This document shows, one piece after another, positions 1 to 8,817 of a DNA stretch of 64,000 nt. The notes under the pieces are model-generated. The model was not told where the DNA came from, searched no databases, and saw nothing but the letters and a program-made list of their open reading frames with translations. Each line of letters opens with the position of its first letter. Within the stretch, counting starts at the first letter, position 1. The translations under genes were made by a program, and so were the position numbers. The stretch lies in NCBI RefSeq assembly GCF_900129635.1, contig NZ_FSRB01000002.1, positions 2,756,727 to 2,820,726 on the forward strand. Direction: 5' to 3'. The DNA comes from Singulisphaera sp. GP187 (GTDB lineage Bacteria > Planctomycetota > Planctomycetia > Isosphaerales > Isosphaeraceae).

Positions 1-766
1 CCAGGATCAAGGATTGGGCACGGGGTCGATCGTAATCGCGTGCCAGGGCCACCATCGCGGCCGTCCCGAAGGCCGCCAGGGCTACATCATTGAGCGGGGC
101 GCCCATGCCGTTGGAGACCGCGGGAACGAGCAGCGCGATCGCTCCCGCCCACCAGGCCCGGGCTCCCAGGCTCGGACGCGCCAAGGCCGTGACATTGGCC
201 GCAAACACGAGGCCAAGGAGCCATTGCACCAGCCGGCAGGCGACCGGGCCTCGGAACGCCAGACCGACGGCGTAGAGCATTTCCGTCAGCAGTGGATAGA
301 CGGTTTCGTGGAGGTCGGGATCGAAAAAGATTCCCCCACGCACAAGAAAGAGCTTAGGAACTTGGAGGTGATAACAGAGCGCATCGCCATCGGTGACCGG
401 AGCGAGCGCGGTCAAGAATGTGCCGAGGGTGGTGACGACAACGCCAATGAACAGGCTGATATCGAGGGCTGTTCGACCTGGGATCGGACTGGCCGAGCTT
501 CGAATCAGCCTACCCACATCGCTCCAGGTATGACGGCCGACCAGCAGCGCTGTCACCGTGAACAGAACCGAGAGCCCGCTTGGGCGCAGGACTCCACAAG
601 CCCCGAGTGCCAGGGTCGCGAGTGCGACCACTCCCAGCCCCAGCGGAATCGCCAAGGCCAGGGTATCGAACTCTTGGTCCAACCGCGCATCGAGCGCATC
701 GAGCAGTCGGAGCCCGACCGCGGCCGCGAGCAGACCGAGGCCGAGGATGAAGAGACAGTCGAGCAT
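1..766 (-). CDS. GT39-like multi-pass membrane protein (partial, runs off left edge)
   Basis: Reading the minus strand from an ATG at 766 gives an open frame with no stop before the window edge, so the C-terminus is missing (255 codons seen). The N-terminal half has several hydrophobic segments. A motif reading DGDALCYHLQVPKLFL sits about 125 residues in, and similar D-A-L-x-Y-H-L-x-x-P-K motifs occur in bacterial membrane proteins related to the GT39/PMT glycosyltransferase superfamily, where early loop acidic residues bind the lipid-linked sugar donor. It lies just downstream of a flippase and a methyltransferase on the same strand, which suggests surface polysaccharide or glycolipid assembly. 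The substrate is unknown. A plus-strand frame over the same bases looks like a shadow, because its protein is rich in Arg, Gln and Glu and has no domain. Confidence 0.6.
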   Translation of the reverse strand, partial: MLDCLFILGLGLLAAAVGLRLLDALDARLDQEFDTLALAIPLGLGVVALATLALGACGVLRPSGLSVLFTVTALLVGRHTWSDVGRLIRSSASPIPGRTALDISLFIGVVVTTLGTFLTALAPVTDGDALCYHLQVPKLFLVRGGIFFDPDLHETVYPLLTEMLYAVGLAFRGPVACRLVQWLLGLVFAANVTALARPSLGARAWWAGAIALLVPAVSNGMGAPLNDVALAAFGTAAMVALARDYDRPRAQSLIL

Positions 767-824
767 CGATCCCTCAATGTCCGGATGTCCGCCGACGACG
801 CGATCGTCGCGGTCTCGTTTGGTT

Positions 825-2357
825 TCAGCCCAACGGTTTCGGATGGCGAAGGGTCATGCCTCCCCATCCGTGCCGATGTCCCCACAACCAGAGTGCCGGC
901 AAGATCCAGGCGGAAAGGAAGAGGCAACGCGCCGGCAACCGGGACCAGGCGGGGAGGGAGCTGACACTCAGATGGGCCGCGAGTAGCGCCCCCGCCGTAT
1001 ACCAGGCCAGGGTCCGAACGAGTCGCCCTTGATGGTCGGACCAGACACGCCAGCCGAGCGCGGGCACTTGCGCCGTGGCGCTCGTGAGTAGCGAGACCGT
1101 CGAGTAACCGAACGTCATGCCCCAGGCCACGCCGACGATCCCGGCGCGATCCGCCCCCAGAGTCCCCGCAATCGCGGTCAGGGCCAGACCAAGCAGGGTC
1201 GCCAGGAACAGGCGGACCGGACGGTCCAAAGTGATCAAGGCTTGCCGGGCGGGCCAGGCGAGTCCCAGCATGAAGGTCCCGAGCAAGAGGGGCCGCAACG
1301 CCGGAAGGCCGTCGGCGTAGCGTGGGATCACGGTCCCCAGAAACGCAGGGCCGACCAGATAGGCCACCGCGCTGCCGGCCGCGAGCAAAGGGGCTTGTGC
1401 CTCGGTCGCCCGCATCGCTTGCAAGGCAACTTCGCGCGGGTCTCGGGTACGTCCCAAGGTGGTCTGAAACGCCGTGTACATCACGAGCACGATCCGACCC
1501 GCGAGGTCGAGACTCCAGCTCGTCCCCATGATCGCGATCGTGTAGAGCCCCACGGCCCGCGCACCATCAGGGACCCTCCAGAGGATCAGCACCCGATCGA
1601 TGCTCAGGACGGCACCGAAGACCGCGGTGTTGGCCAGAATCGGCAAGCCGACACGCATCAGGCGTTTGGCGGTCGGCCAATGCCAGTCCCACCGGAACCG
1701 GAGCGGATGCCGTGCGTGCAGGTAGAGGATCTTGAAAGCGATGAGCGCACCAACGCCCGTCAGAAGGCCCCAGAACCCGGCGAGCCAGAGTCCGGCCGAG
1801 ACCGCAACGGCCGAGACGAGCGACTCGACGATGTCGAGCTCCGTGGTCAGACTGAACTCGCGGTGGGCGCGAAGCACCGCCACGAGAAAGCTCTCGTAAC
1901 GCTTGAGGACCGCCAGGCCGGCCACCACCACCAGGCCCCAGGTCCATTCGCGTGCCAGGGGATCGCTGGCCAGCAGCGGTGCACGCACCCAGGCCCAGAG
2001 CAGGAGGGCCGCGATGTAGACCGCGCAGGTCAGCGTGTTCGTCGTGTAGGCCACGTCGGCCACGCGCTGGGCCTCGACCTCTTCGCCGGCGGCGCGGAGG
2101 ATGGGAATCTCTTGCACGGCGCCCAGGCTGATTCCCAAGCTGGAGCGGTTCGTCTGGTCGAGGTAGAGGCGGAGCCCGGTGTAGACTCCCAGGAGCGCGG
2201 GGTCCAGACCCCAACGCAGAGCCAGGGCCGTGAGCGTGCCGAGGACCCGGTCGAGCTGGCCGCCGACGGTGACGACGAAGCTATCGCGGACGTTCCTCCG
2301 CCGTTCCGCGACGGCCTGCCCCGAATCCATCGGGAGCGTCGTGGTTATCGTCGCCAT
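825..2357 (-). CDS. polysaccharide flippase-like membrane protein (Wzx/MATE-type)
   Basis: This is a roughly 510-residue protein with about twelve or more hydrophobic segments along its length and few charged loops. Size and pattern fit the polysaccharide biosynthesis (MOP/MATE) flippases that move lipid-linked oligosaccharides across the inner membrane. The N-terminal stretch with VRDSFVVTVGGQLDRVLG resembles the first helix of that family. I chose the ATG at 2357 (MATITTTLPMD) because it overlaps the stop of the upstream methyltransferase by 13 bases, a typical translational coupling; a longer start at 2417 would overlap that gene much more. Together with the GT39-like gene downstream it looks like part of a surface glycan locus. 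Specificity cannot be inferred. Confidence 0.7.
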   Translation of the reverse strand: MATITTTLPMDSGQAVAERRRNVRDSFVVTVGGQLDRVLGTLTALALRWGLDPALLGVYTGLRLYLDQTNRSSLGISLGAVQEIPILRAAGEEVEAQRVADVAYTTNTLTCAVYIAALLLWAWVRAPLLASDPLAREWTWGLVVVAGLAVLKRYESFLVAVLRAHREFSLTTELDIVESLVSAVAVSAGLWLAGFWGLLTGVGALIAFKILYLHARHPLRFRWDWHWPTAKRLMRVGLPILANTAVFGAVLSIDRVLILWRVPDGARAVGLYTIAIMGTSWSLDLAGRIVLVMYTAFQTTLGRTRDPREVALQAMRATEAQAPLLAAGSAVAYLVGPAFLGTVIPRYADGLPALRPLLLGTFMLGLAWPARQALITLDRPVRLFLATLLGLALTAIAGTLGADRAGIVGVAWGMTFGYSTVSLLTSATAQVPALGWRVWSDHQGRLVRTLAWYTAGALLAAHLSVSSLPAWSRLPARCLFLSAWILPALWLWGHRHGWGGMTLRHPKPLG

Positions 2358-3058
2358 GGCTCGGCCACACAGAATTGCGTCGGAGCGGAATCGAGCTCGG
2401 CTGGGATCGGCCCGCACTCGGCAAGCGGGATACCGGCGGCGCGGTACCAGGCGGCCGTATCGTAGCCGTAACGATTGTAGCTGAAGTCGGTATCCTCGTT
2501 GTGCGCGGCGAAGCGGCGCGAGACCCGGATCACCTCACGGCGGATTTGCTCGGCGATCGGCGGCGGATTATGGAGGATGACGGCCGAGGTCAGAACCAGG
2601 TCGAACGAGTGGTCGGCAAACGGCAGCAACGCCCCGGTGCCCAGGACCAGGTCAATCCGGTCGAGCCCGTCAAGGTAGACGCGAGCTTGCCCCAGTTGAG
2701 TCGGGCTGAAGTCGAGACCGACCATCGGCACGTCCAGACGTCGGCGGATCGCACCCAACTGTTTGCCGTAGCCGCAACCGATCTCAAGGATCGAGCGGGG
2801 GCGATACTCCGCGACCCGCCCGGCGATCCATTCCGAACGCTCGGTCCGGGTCGGATGGTCTTCCTGTTCGCGAAAATAATCCAGGCCGCCGCGCAGGGTC
2901 CAGTATTCGCGAGGGTCGGCATAGAGCAGACGACGCTTCCAGTCCGGCCAGCGGCCAAGCGTCCGTCTGAGGAGTTTGTGCCAGGCGTAGCGCGGTCCTC
3001 GGTCCCTCCAGGCGGACCAGGCACGTACCGGTAACGGGAGCGGGACTGAGCGTTCCAT
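2345..3058 (-). CDS. class I SAM-dependent methyltransferase
   Basis: The protein (about 237 residues from the chosen start) has the class I Rossmann methyltransferase motifs. Motif I is ILEIGCGYGKQLGAI, the acidic end of strand 2 is VGLDFSPTQL, and a later LPFADHSFDLVLTSAVI corresponds to motifs II-III. Such enzymes transfer a methyl group from S-adenosylmethionine; here the acceptor is probably a sugar or small metabolite, judging only by the neighbouring flippase. The ATG at 3058 is preceded by GGAG with 7-base spacing. An in-frame TTG at 3106 is the alternative start. The stop codon lies inside the first codons of the flippase gene, so the two are probably co-translated. Confidence 0.75.
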   Translation of the reverse strand: MERSVPLPLPVRAWSAWRDRGPRYAWHKLLRRTLGRWPDWKRRLLYADPREYWTLRGGLDYFREQEDHPTRTERSEWIAGRVAEYRPRSILEIGCGYGKQLGAIRRRLDVPMVGLDFSPTQLGQARVYLDGLDRIDLVLGTGALLPFADHSFDLVLTSAVILHNPPPIAEQIRREVIRVSRRFAAHNEDTDFSYNRYGYDTAAWYRAAGIPLAECGPIPAELDSAPTQFCVAEPWRR

Positions 3059-3364
3059 CGCACGACTCCGCCGGGCAACTCTCACCGCCCGAACGACCGG
3101 GTTCAAGGCCGAGAATCCTCAAGGAGAGTTGACAGGTGTTCTCCTTGGGCCCGGTCCAGTCGGGGAGGAGTGTACGAGCCTTCGGATCCGCGGTCAAGGC
3201 AGCCTACGCGGGGGGAGAACCTGCCGGATGGAGCGTTCGTAGAAGTTGTGCCGGCGTGATTTGCGGGGGAAGAAACCGCGATATAGAATGAGTTTGAAGA
3301 TCTCTGTGTCGTGCGAGACCCCCTTTTTTTGGGGATCGGTCTGGCGTCGGAAGGAGTGACGGGC

Positions 3365-3925
3365 ATGGGGGTGAGTTTCGGGCGTTCTCGGGTCGCCGAC
3401 CTGGCGTTCCAGGTCTTCGGCAAAGCGATCCATCCCGACTGGTTCGCGGTCCGGGCTCATCGCAGGATCACGCAAAACTTCTGGGAGGCCGACATTCGGA
3501 TCATTGAGGGGGGGCATTCGGTGATCTTCCGCTCGGGGGAGGTCCGAGTGGCCGAGGTGCTCGCGGGCCCCGAGACGAGTCTTCCCGAACCCGGCTTGCT
3601 CTTTCACTCGCCCGTTCGCCACGAGCGGTCCGCTTCGCTCCATCCCGGGGCCGGCCTGGTTTACCAGACCTGCTTTGAGGTCGAGCGGGTCGACCCCGAG
3701 GTCTTCACGCATCTTTGCGAAGAAATCACGCTCGACGCCCGCCGCGGCCCGCTCTTCCACAGCTTCCGTCCCGTCGATCGGATGGCCCCCGCCCCACTCA
3801 CTCATCTCCACATCGAAGCTCAAGTCAAAGGCCTGTCGATCCAGTCGTTCCACACCTTCCCCGCCGAATGCGCGATCGTCCGAACCCAATCTCTGTTTGA
3901 GCCGCAGATCGCCCGAACCACCTGA
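3365..3925 (+). CDS. DUF2617 family protein
   Basis: A 186-residue soluble protein without signal peptide or membrane segment. It begins with the pattern LAFQVFGKAIHPDWF and continues with a WEADIRIIEGGHSVIF stretch, which I recognise as the DUF2617 family found in Planctomycetes and some Actinobacteria. No biochemical function is known for the family. The ATG at 3365 follows GGAAGGAG at a good distance, whereas the longer frame from 3311 has no such site. It stands alone, divergent from the methyltransferase and followed by 800 bases without a gene. Confidence 0.6.
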   Translation: MGVSFGRSRVADLAFQVFGKAIHPDWFAVRAHRRITQNFWEADIRIIEGGHSVIFRSGEVRVAEVLAGPETSLPEPGLLFHSPVRHERSASLHPGAGLVYQTCFEVERVDPEVFTHLCEEITLDARRGPLFHSFRPVDRMAPAPLTHLHIEAQVKGLSIQSFHTFPAECAIVRTQSLFEPQIARTT

Positions 3926-4725
3926 AAAAAGTTGGCCTTCGCTCTAGGTTCCGCGCGGCTGCCAATTTCCCTCCTCGTCGGGAGCTTCCTGCTGGCGCGG
4001 GCTCCCGCCCAGCCGGACGATTGCTCGTATCGGTCGCTGATGGATGGGAGCAGGCTCGCTGACAAATTTGGGGCGAAAGAGTGGCATTTTTCCTGGATTC
4101 GGCGTTTAATGTCCTGTCTACCCTCTCCGGCCGACAACCCTGCGAACCGGCTGATTTTCAGCCTGGTTCTTCAAGGCGTCTTCGGTAAGTTCAGCAGGGC
4201 CAACTTGACCCGGTTTCAAGCATCACGCCGTTGCGCTCGGTTGCGCGACGAGTGACCTGATGAGGAATCGGATTCGCACTGACCGGGGTTGCTCTCGGCG
4301 GCCCGAGAGCGCCGATAGTATCCTCCGAGGAAGGCCCCGTTGGGACGGTTCAGACTGAATTCCTGAACAGACCAGCGGCGCGACGGGCCGCGGATCCGCG
4401 GGATAGTCACGCCGCTTATCCTATTCATCTGACCATCAAAGTTCGCGAGAGTATGAGAGGGAGCCGCACGATGCTTGCGACCTGGCGGGGGAAAAACGTG
4501 CGGGGCGGGAAAAAAAACCGACGGGGCCCCGATGCTTCGTAAGTAGAGCGTGGGACTCGCGTCCGTGTTGCCATGCCGGCGTCGCAAATGCCCCGATGGC
4601 CCGCCCTCGAGTAAAATTCCGTTGGCGTGGTTCGACCACGTGGTTACAGTTCGTTGCGTCCCGACGAGAAGGGGTCCGGCAGGGCATTTTGCCAATCGGC
4701 CCGAGATCCGAAGGAGCTTGTTTCG
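3926..4725. other. 800-base gap without a convincing gene
   Basis: No frame here shows a recognisable domain or plausible start. One hairpin is visible at 4291-4310 (GCTCTCGG / CCGAGAGC with a 4-base loop). The last bases carry the GAAGGAG ribosome-binding site of the next gene (4710-4716). Short purine runs with blocks of A near 4490-4520 look non-coding. Confidence 0.5.
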
Positions 4726-5913
4726 ATGCCCCAATTGCCCCCGCTCGACCGTGCCCGGGGATGTCTGCTCGGGTTGGCCATCGGTGATGCCCTGGGGGCT
4801 CCGCTGGAAGGTCTTAGCGCCCAACAAATTCGCGCCCATTACGGCGTGGTTGTTGACTATGTCGACGGCGCTCGAGCCTGGAAGAAGAAGCCCTACCGCT
4901 GGCGAATGCCCGGTTTGTACTCAGACGACACCCAGCAGGCGCTGGCGCTCTGTGACGTCCTGATCGAGCGGAACCGAATCGAGGCCGATCCGCTGGCCGA
5001 GCTCTATCTTCGGCTCGCGACGCCCAAGGGATCGTACGTCGGCGCCCATCGCGGGGTCGGTCGGAGCTTCCGGCAAGTGCTCAGCGAGTTGGAGCGTGGC
5101 GTGTCCCCTCGTCAGACGGGGCAAGCCTCGGCCGGCATCGGCGCGGCGATGCGGATCGCGCCACTCGGGATCTATTTCGGCAACGACGATTCCGAAGAGA
5201 TGTTCGACTCGATCATGGCGGCCAGCCTGATCACCCACCGCGATATCCGTAGCCTCGCCGGCGCCATGGCGGTCGCTCACGCCGTCCGCCGGATGGCCAA
5301 CGGTGAGCCGCGAAATCCCTCGTTGCTGCTCTGGGTGGCCGCCGACGTTGCTCGCAGCGAGGACAAGATCGCCGCCCTCCACGGCGATGTCGTGACCTCG
5401 CTCGCCAACCATCCTCGAAGCATGTCCCGGTCGATCGCCCATGCCGAGTCGCTCCTGGATCTGCCCCGTGATCGCGCCTTGGCCGCCCTCGTCGAAGAAG
5501 CCAACAAGCACGGTGCCGAGCCAACCTGCAAACGGGCGACGATGGGCTTCCCCCCCGCCTGTATCCCGACCTGCCTCTACCTCTTGCTGACCACCGATAG
5601 CTTCGAGGAAGCGATCGTCGAGGTGATCAACCTCGGGGGCGATGCCGACACCACGGGCGCAATCCTGGGGGCGCTGCTCGGTGCCCACTACGGGGTCGAC
5701 GCAATCCCGGAACGGTGGTTGACTCAACTCAAGAATCGCGACGGAATCGAACTCCGCGCCGAGGCCCTGGTGCGCCGCTCGGCCGAAGGCCTCGAGATCC
5801 CTGATCTCGTCGGCAAGGAGCACGAACTCAGCGCCTTGGAAGGTGACTGCCGCGAACGACTCCTCACCCACTCCCAGAATGGCGGCGACCTCGGCGCCAA
5901 TCGTCGCCTTTGA
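4726..5913 (+). CDS. ADP-ribosylglycohydrolase family protein
   Basis: This 395-residue protein has the signature of the DraG/ADP-ribosylglycohydrolase fold. An N-terminal GLAIGDALGAPLEG is followed by YSDDTQQALAL, whose aspartates would bind one metal, and a C-terminal LGGDADTTGAILGALLGA holds the second metal-binding D-x-D-T. The family removes ADP-ribose from modified proteins (for example nitrogenase reductase) or from small ADP-ribosylated molecules, using a two-metal centre in the cytoplasm. The ATG at 4726 is preceded by GAAGGAG. No ADP-ribosyltransferase gene is seen nearby, so the target is unknown. A long minus-strand frame inside it is a shadow. Confidence 0.85.
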   Translation: MPQLPPLDRARGCLLGLAIGDALGAPLEGLSAQQIRAHYGVVVDYVDGARAWKKKPYRWRMPGLYSDDTQQALALCDVLIERNRIEADPLAELYLRLATPKGSYVGAHRGVGRSFRQVLSELERGVSPRQTGQASAGIGAAMRIAPLGIYFGNDDSEEMFDSIMAASLITHRDIRSLAGAMAVAHAVRRMANGEPRNPSLLLWVAADVARSEDKIAALHGDVVTSLANHPRSMSRSIAHAESLLDLPRDRALAALVEEANKHGAEPTCKRATMGFPPACIPTCLYLLLTTDSFEEAIVEVINLGGDADTTGAILGALLGAHYGVDAIPERWLTQLKNRDGIELRAEALVRRSAEGLEIPDLVGKEHELSALEGDCRERLLTHSQNGGDLGANRRL

Positions 5914-5940
5914 CCGACCCGCGCGACCGTCGACGGCTCG

Positions 5941-5967
5941 AAGGAAGAGACGACCAGTCTCTTCCTT
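5941..5967 (+). terminator. hairpin between the ADP-ribosylglycohydrolase and TPR genes
   Basis: An 11-base perfect stem (AAGGAAGAGAC / GTCTCTTCCTT) with a 5-base loop lies 28 bases after the stop of the ADP-ribosylglycohydrolase gene. No clear T-run follows, so termination is inferred from position and stem only. Confidence 0.4.
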
Positions 5968-6082
5968 ACCCCTCTATGATCGGTTAAACTATCGCAACGG
6001 TTATCTAGGTAGGCTCGTCGACCTTCGAGGGAGTGAAGGGATCGGGTTGGACGTTTCTGGCTTGAGGGGAGACGGCGGGGCG

Positions 6083-6613
6083 ATGAGCCGGATCATCCGC
6101 GACCCAATTAAACGGCAACTCGACGAGGCAGAGGGCTACTTGATGCTCAATCTGCCTCGCAAAGCCATTGAAATTCTCGAACGCCGGGCGGACTGGGCGA
6201 CGATGCAGTTCGAGGCCAGTTTCTTGAGCGGCGAGGCCCTCCGCTCCCTCGAGCGTTATCGCGAAGCCCTCAAACCGCTCGAAGTGGCCGCGGCCCTGCG
6301 GCCGGCCGATATCGGCGTCGCCATCGCACTCGGCTGGTGCTACAAACGCACCCAACGTCTCGCCCAGGCGATCGACTCCCTGGAGCGAGCCGCTCGGCAC
6401 AATGCCAAGACGCCTCAACCGCTCCTCCACTATAACCTGGCGTGCTACTGGAGCCTGGCCGGCAATACGGCCAAAGCGCTCGACGAGCTGACCGTGGCTC
6501 TCAAACTCGGGCCCGAGCTCCGCTCGCTCGTTCCGGGCGAACGTGATTTCGACAAACTCCGAGGTAACCCGGAGTTTGATCAACTCACCAACGATCCCGC
6601 CCCCCTGACCTGA
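6083..6613 (+). CDS. TPR-repeat protein
   Basis: A 176-residue protein made of helical pairs with tetratricopeptide character. One example is EALKPLEVAAALRPADIGVA and a second is YNLACYWSLAGNTAKALDEL, both matching the TPR pattern of small and large residues. TPR proteins serve as protein-protein interaction scaffolds. There is no signal peptide, so it is probably cytoplasmic. The ATG at 6083 is preceded by GAGGGGAG. The longer open frame upstream contains the hairpin at 5941-5967 and is unlikely to be translated. Confidence 0.65.
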   Translation: MSRIIRDPIKRQLDEAEGYLMLNLPRKAIEILERRADWATMQFEASFLSGEALRSLERYREALKPLEVAAALRPADIGVAIALGWCYKRTQRLAQAIDSLERAARHNAKTPQPLLHYNLACYWSLAGNTAKALDELTVALKLGPELRSLVPGERDFDKLRGNPEFDQLTNDPAPLT

Positions 6614-6687
6614 TTGATCCCTGGTCGAGCTTCGCCAAACTCGTTCTCCTCAACTTCGGCGAAGTCGTGGGACGACGATTCCCATAG

Positions 6688-6704
6688 GGTGGGCACGGCC
6701 CACC
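6688..6704. terminator. GGTGGGC/GCCCACC palindrome at a convergent junction
   Basis: The palindrome GGTGGGC-ACG-GCCCACC lies between the end of the TPR gene and the end of the minus-strand gene at 6796. The same 17 bases, with similar flanks, recur at 56250-56266, also in a convergent space. It could act as a bidirectional terminator; no T-run is present. Confidence 0.4.
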
Positions 6705-6795
6705 ATTACCGCGAATCGGCCGTGATTTGATGAGGGGGCTCGGCGAGGTTATCGATCCGAGATCCTTGCGCAGGATTGGCGTGAGCCTGGGGTGG

Positions 6796-7428
6796 TTACT
6801 TCGTCGTTTTTCCATCGGCGTGAGCGAGTTGAGGTTGGAACGGTTGGCCCAGCATCGCCTTCCAGCGCAGCTTTTGCGCGTCAGTCAGCGTCGCGAGCGT
6901 CCGCTGGGCCAATTCGCGATCGAAATGGCTCGCGTTGGAATCCTGACTTCGGCGACGGATCGACTCGTCGACGGCTTTCTTCAGGGTGGTCAACTGCTCG
7001 GGCGTCAATTCCAGGAATTCCGCCACCGCCGGCCGGCTGATCAGCGCGGACGGCCCTTCCCACTGGAGGTCGATCTGGACGATCCGCTTCCGTTGTGTTT
7101 CGGAGAGCCTGTTCTCAAACCAGAGGCGCTGCTCCTCGTCGATCGCGCGACGCTCAGTGATCGCCTTCTCACCTTTGAGGCCGCGTAGTCCGTTTGCCTT
7201 GACGTAGAGTTCACGAATCGCCGTCTCGGCGTCATCCACCTGAGTACGACTCAGTTGGAGGTCGGCCTGGACATCGTGGCGACTCAGCAAGAGCAGTGGC
7301 GCCGTTCGAACCCCGAGGCGGCTGTCGGGGAGCGACGTGGTGCCCTCAGCGCCCGCGCAGCAAGGCGAATAGGCGAGTGCCATGCTCCATAGAAGCGCAG
7401 ACGCAACGGCTGTCGTTCCCTGACGCAT
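6796..7428 (-). CDS. secreted protein, paralogue of the neighbouring 389-residue protein
   Basis: A 210-residue protein with an N-terminal signal peptide (MRQGTTAVASALLWSM, then a small-residue cleavage region ending in AGA). The mature part is helical and charged. It shares with the upstream-transcribed protein the stretch RIVQIDLQWEGPSALISRP (there RIVQIQLQQEGPMAVTKPE), followed by a helix pair of the type LTPEQL. This gives two tandem paralogues of a secreted helical family of unknown function, loosely reminiscent of Spy/CpxP-like periplasmic helical proteins but not clearly homologous. The ATG at 7428 follows GGGAGGG. The 219-base gap to its neighbour holds that gene's terminator, so it probably has its own promoter. 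Confidence 0.6.
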   Translation of the reverse strand: MRQGTTAVASALLWSMALAYSPCCAGAEGTTSLPDSRLGVRTAPLLLLSRHDVQADLQLSRTQVDDAETAIRELYVKANGLRGLKGEKAITERRAIDEEQRLWFENRLSETQRKRIVQIDLQWEGPSALISRPAVAEFLELTPEQLTTLKKAVDESIRRRSQDSNASHFDRELAQRTLATLTDAQKLRWKAMLGQPFQPQLAHADGKTTK

Positions 7429-7569
7429 GAGCGGTATCCCTCCCGCAAACCCCGATCGATCCTTCGCGACCTTCGCGTCGCCGTTATACGAGGATCGAGC
7501 CAAGGGGGGAAGATCAGACTCGAGCCTGACGGATCGCCCGAATGTTCCGGCAATTGCATAGTCAGGCGC

Positions 7570-7611
7570 AAACAAAGAAGCCCGACCTCCGATCGGAGAA
7601 GGTCGGGCTTC
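7570..7611 (-). terminator. rho-independent-type terminator of the 389-residue secreted protein gene
   Basis: On the minus strand an 11-base stem (GAAGCCCGACC / GGTCGGGCTTC, loop 13 bases) is followed directly by TTTGTTT. It lies 36 bases past the stop of the gene ending at 7648, in the right orientation. Confidence 0.7.
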
Positions 7612-7647
7612 CAGGTCGATGACGTTGCGCTCCGAGCCAAGTTGGAC

Positions 7648-8817
7648 TCAGGCGTTCCGTTTGGACTTGGCCGAAGTCTTCTTTTTTGAGGAAGAACCCT
7701 TCTTGCTGTTGGCGGCTTCCTTGGCGGCTTCGGCCTCCTCTTTCTTTTTCGCCTCGGCGGCGACGGGATCGTAGTTGCGATCCAGCTTCGCCAGATCGAA
7801 CGGGGGGCCTTGCATCTTCTGGAAGTTTTGGTGCTGCTTCTTGGAGAGCGTCTTGCCAATCATGGCGATCGTCTGATCCTGAAGTTGCGCACTCTGCTTC
7901 GTCATGGCCTCACGACTCTTATCCATCTGGGCTTTGAATTGAGGATCCTGCTGGATCTTGGCCTGGAAGGCTCGAAAGTCGAATCTTCCATCCGCGGACT
8001 GGAAGCCCGCCATCTGTTCTCGCCCCTGGTTGAACAGGTCGGTCCGCGCCGTATCCCGCTCCTCGACGATCATCGCGATTTGCTCGATCTGCGTCGGGCT
8101 CATGTTCAACTTCGTCTGCAACTCGGGCTTGGTGACCGCCATCGGGCCTTCTTGTTGCAGCTGGATCTGGACGATCCGCTCGCGCTGGGGCTTGGTCAAA
8201 ATCTTGGCGAGCGCAGCGTCGGTATCCGCCTGCTGCCGCTGGAACTGTGCCCGAAAGTCCGTACCACCGCCGTTGGTTCCGGGGCCATTGCCATTGTTCC
8301 CGCCACGCGGGCCTTGAGCGGCTCCGCCGTTGGGATCGGCGCTTTTCGCAACGGCACCATTCTTGGTCGCATCGCCATTTTTAGTCGCATCACCATTCTT
8401 GGTGGAAGCACCACGTGTGCGACCGGTTCGACCTTTGGTCGAGGCAGCGTCCGTCTTCGTGGCATCGGTGCTGGGCGGGTTCGCGCCCACACCATTCGCG
8501 GCGGGATTGTTTCCTCCAGCGCGGCGCTGTTCGAAGGCCTTGCGCTGGGCATCGCGTTGTGCCTGAATCTCGTCGGAGAGTGCCTTGACCTGCTCCTTCT
8601 GGGAGTCGGTCAATTTGAGATCTTCTTGCACATATTTATTGGAGGCCAAAGACAACGGCGACGAAATCCGATTTCGACCACCAAAGCCACCACCAGGACC
8701 GCCTCGGGCGCCCCGACCTCCACCACCACCCGGAGCCTGAGCCTGGCTCACGGACTGCGCGAGTAGGACGGCAATGACCAGACCCATGCTGAGCAGGAAC
8801 GCGCGAATTCGGGACAT
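7648..8817 (-). CDS. secreted helical protein with Gly-rich and TKNGDA repeat linkers
   Basis: A 389-residue protein with a signal peptide (hydrophobic core LLSMGLVIAVLLAQSV, cleavage after SQAQA). A Gly/Arg-rich segment follows at about 30-50, then helices with DLKLTDSQKEQVKAL, a low-complexity Asn/Thr/Gly/Lys linker at about 100-185, helices shared with the gene at 6796, and a Lys/Glu/Ala-rich basic tail ending SKKKTSAKSKRNA. The linker contains three near copies of the hexapeptide TKNGDA encoded by an 18-base tandem repeat (about 8345-8405). The ATG at 8817 follows AGGAGG at 6 bases. Function is unknown; the repeated L-T-x-x-Q patterns recall periplasmic helical proteins that sense or bind partners. 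Confidence 0.6.
   Translation of the reverse strand: MSRIRAFLLSMGLVIAVLLAQSVSQAQAPGGGGGRGARGGPGGGFGGRNRISSPLSLASNKYVQEDLKLTDSQKEQVKALSDEIQAQRDAQRKAFEQRRAGGNNPAANGVGANPPSTDATKTDAASTKGRTGRTRGASTKNGDATKNGDATKNGAVAKSADPNGGAAQGPRGGNNGNGPGTNGGGTDFRAQFQRQQADTDAALAKILTKPQRERIVQIQLQQEGPMAVTKPELQTKLNMSPTQIEQIAMIVEERDTARTDLFNQGREQMAGFQSADGRFDFRAFQAKIQQDPQFKAQMDKSREAMTKQSAQLQDQTIAMIGKTLSKKQHQNFQKMQGPPFDLAKLDRNYDPVAAEAKKKEEAEAAKEAANSKKGSSSKKKTSAKSKRNA
8345..8405 (-). repeat. 18-base tandem repeat encoding TKNGDA units
   Basis: About three units of an 18-base repeat (core ACCAAGAATGGTGATGCG on the coding strand, with synonymous differences) sit within the linker of the secreted protein. Such in-frame repeats can expand or contract by slippage. 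Confidence 0.6.

Noticed and set aside
14-964. Long plus-strand frame of 316 residues at the left edge
   Set aside because: The minus strand encodes a coherent membrane protein and the flippase end over the same bases; the plus product is Arg/Gln/Glu-rich with no domain.
4921-5871. Minus-strand frame of 316 residues inside the ADP-ribosylglycohydrolase gene
   Set aside because: It is a mirror of a high-GC codon pattern; the plus-strand protein has full family motifs and a ribosome-binding site.
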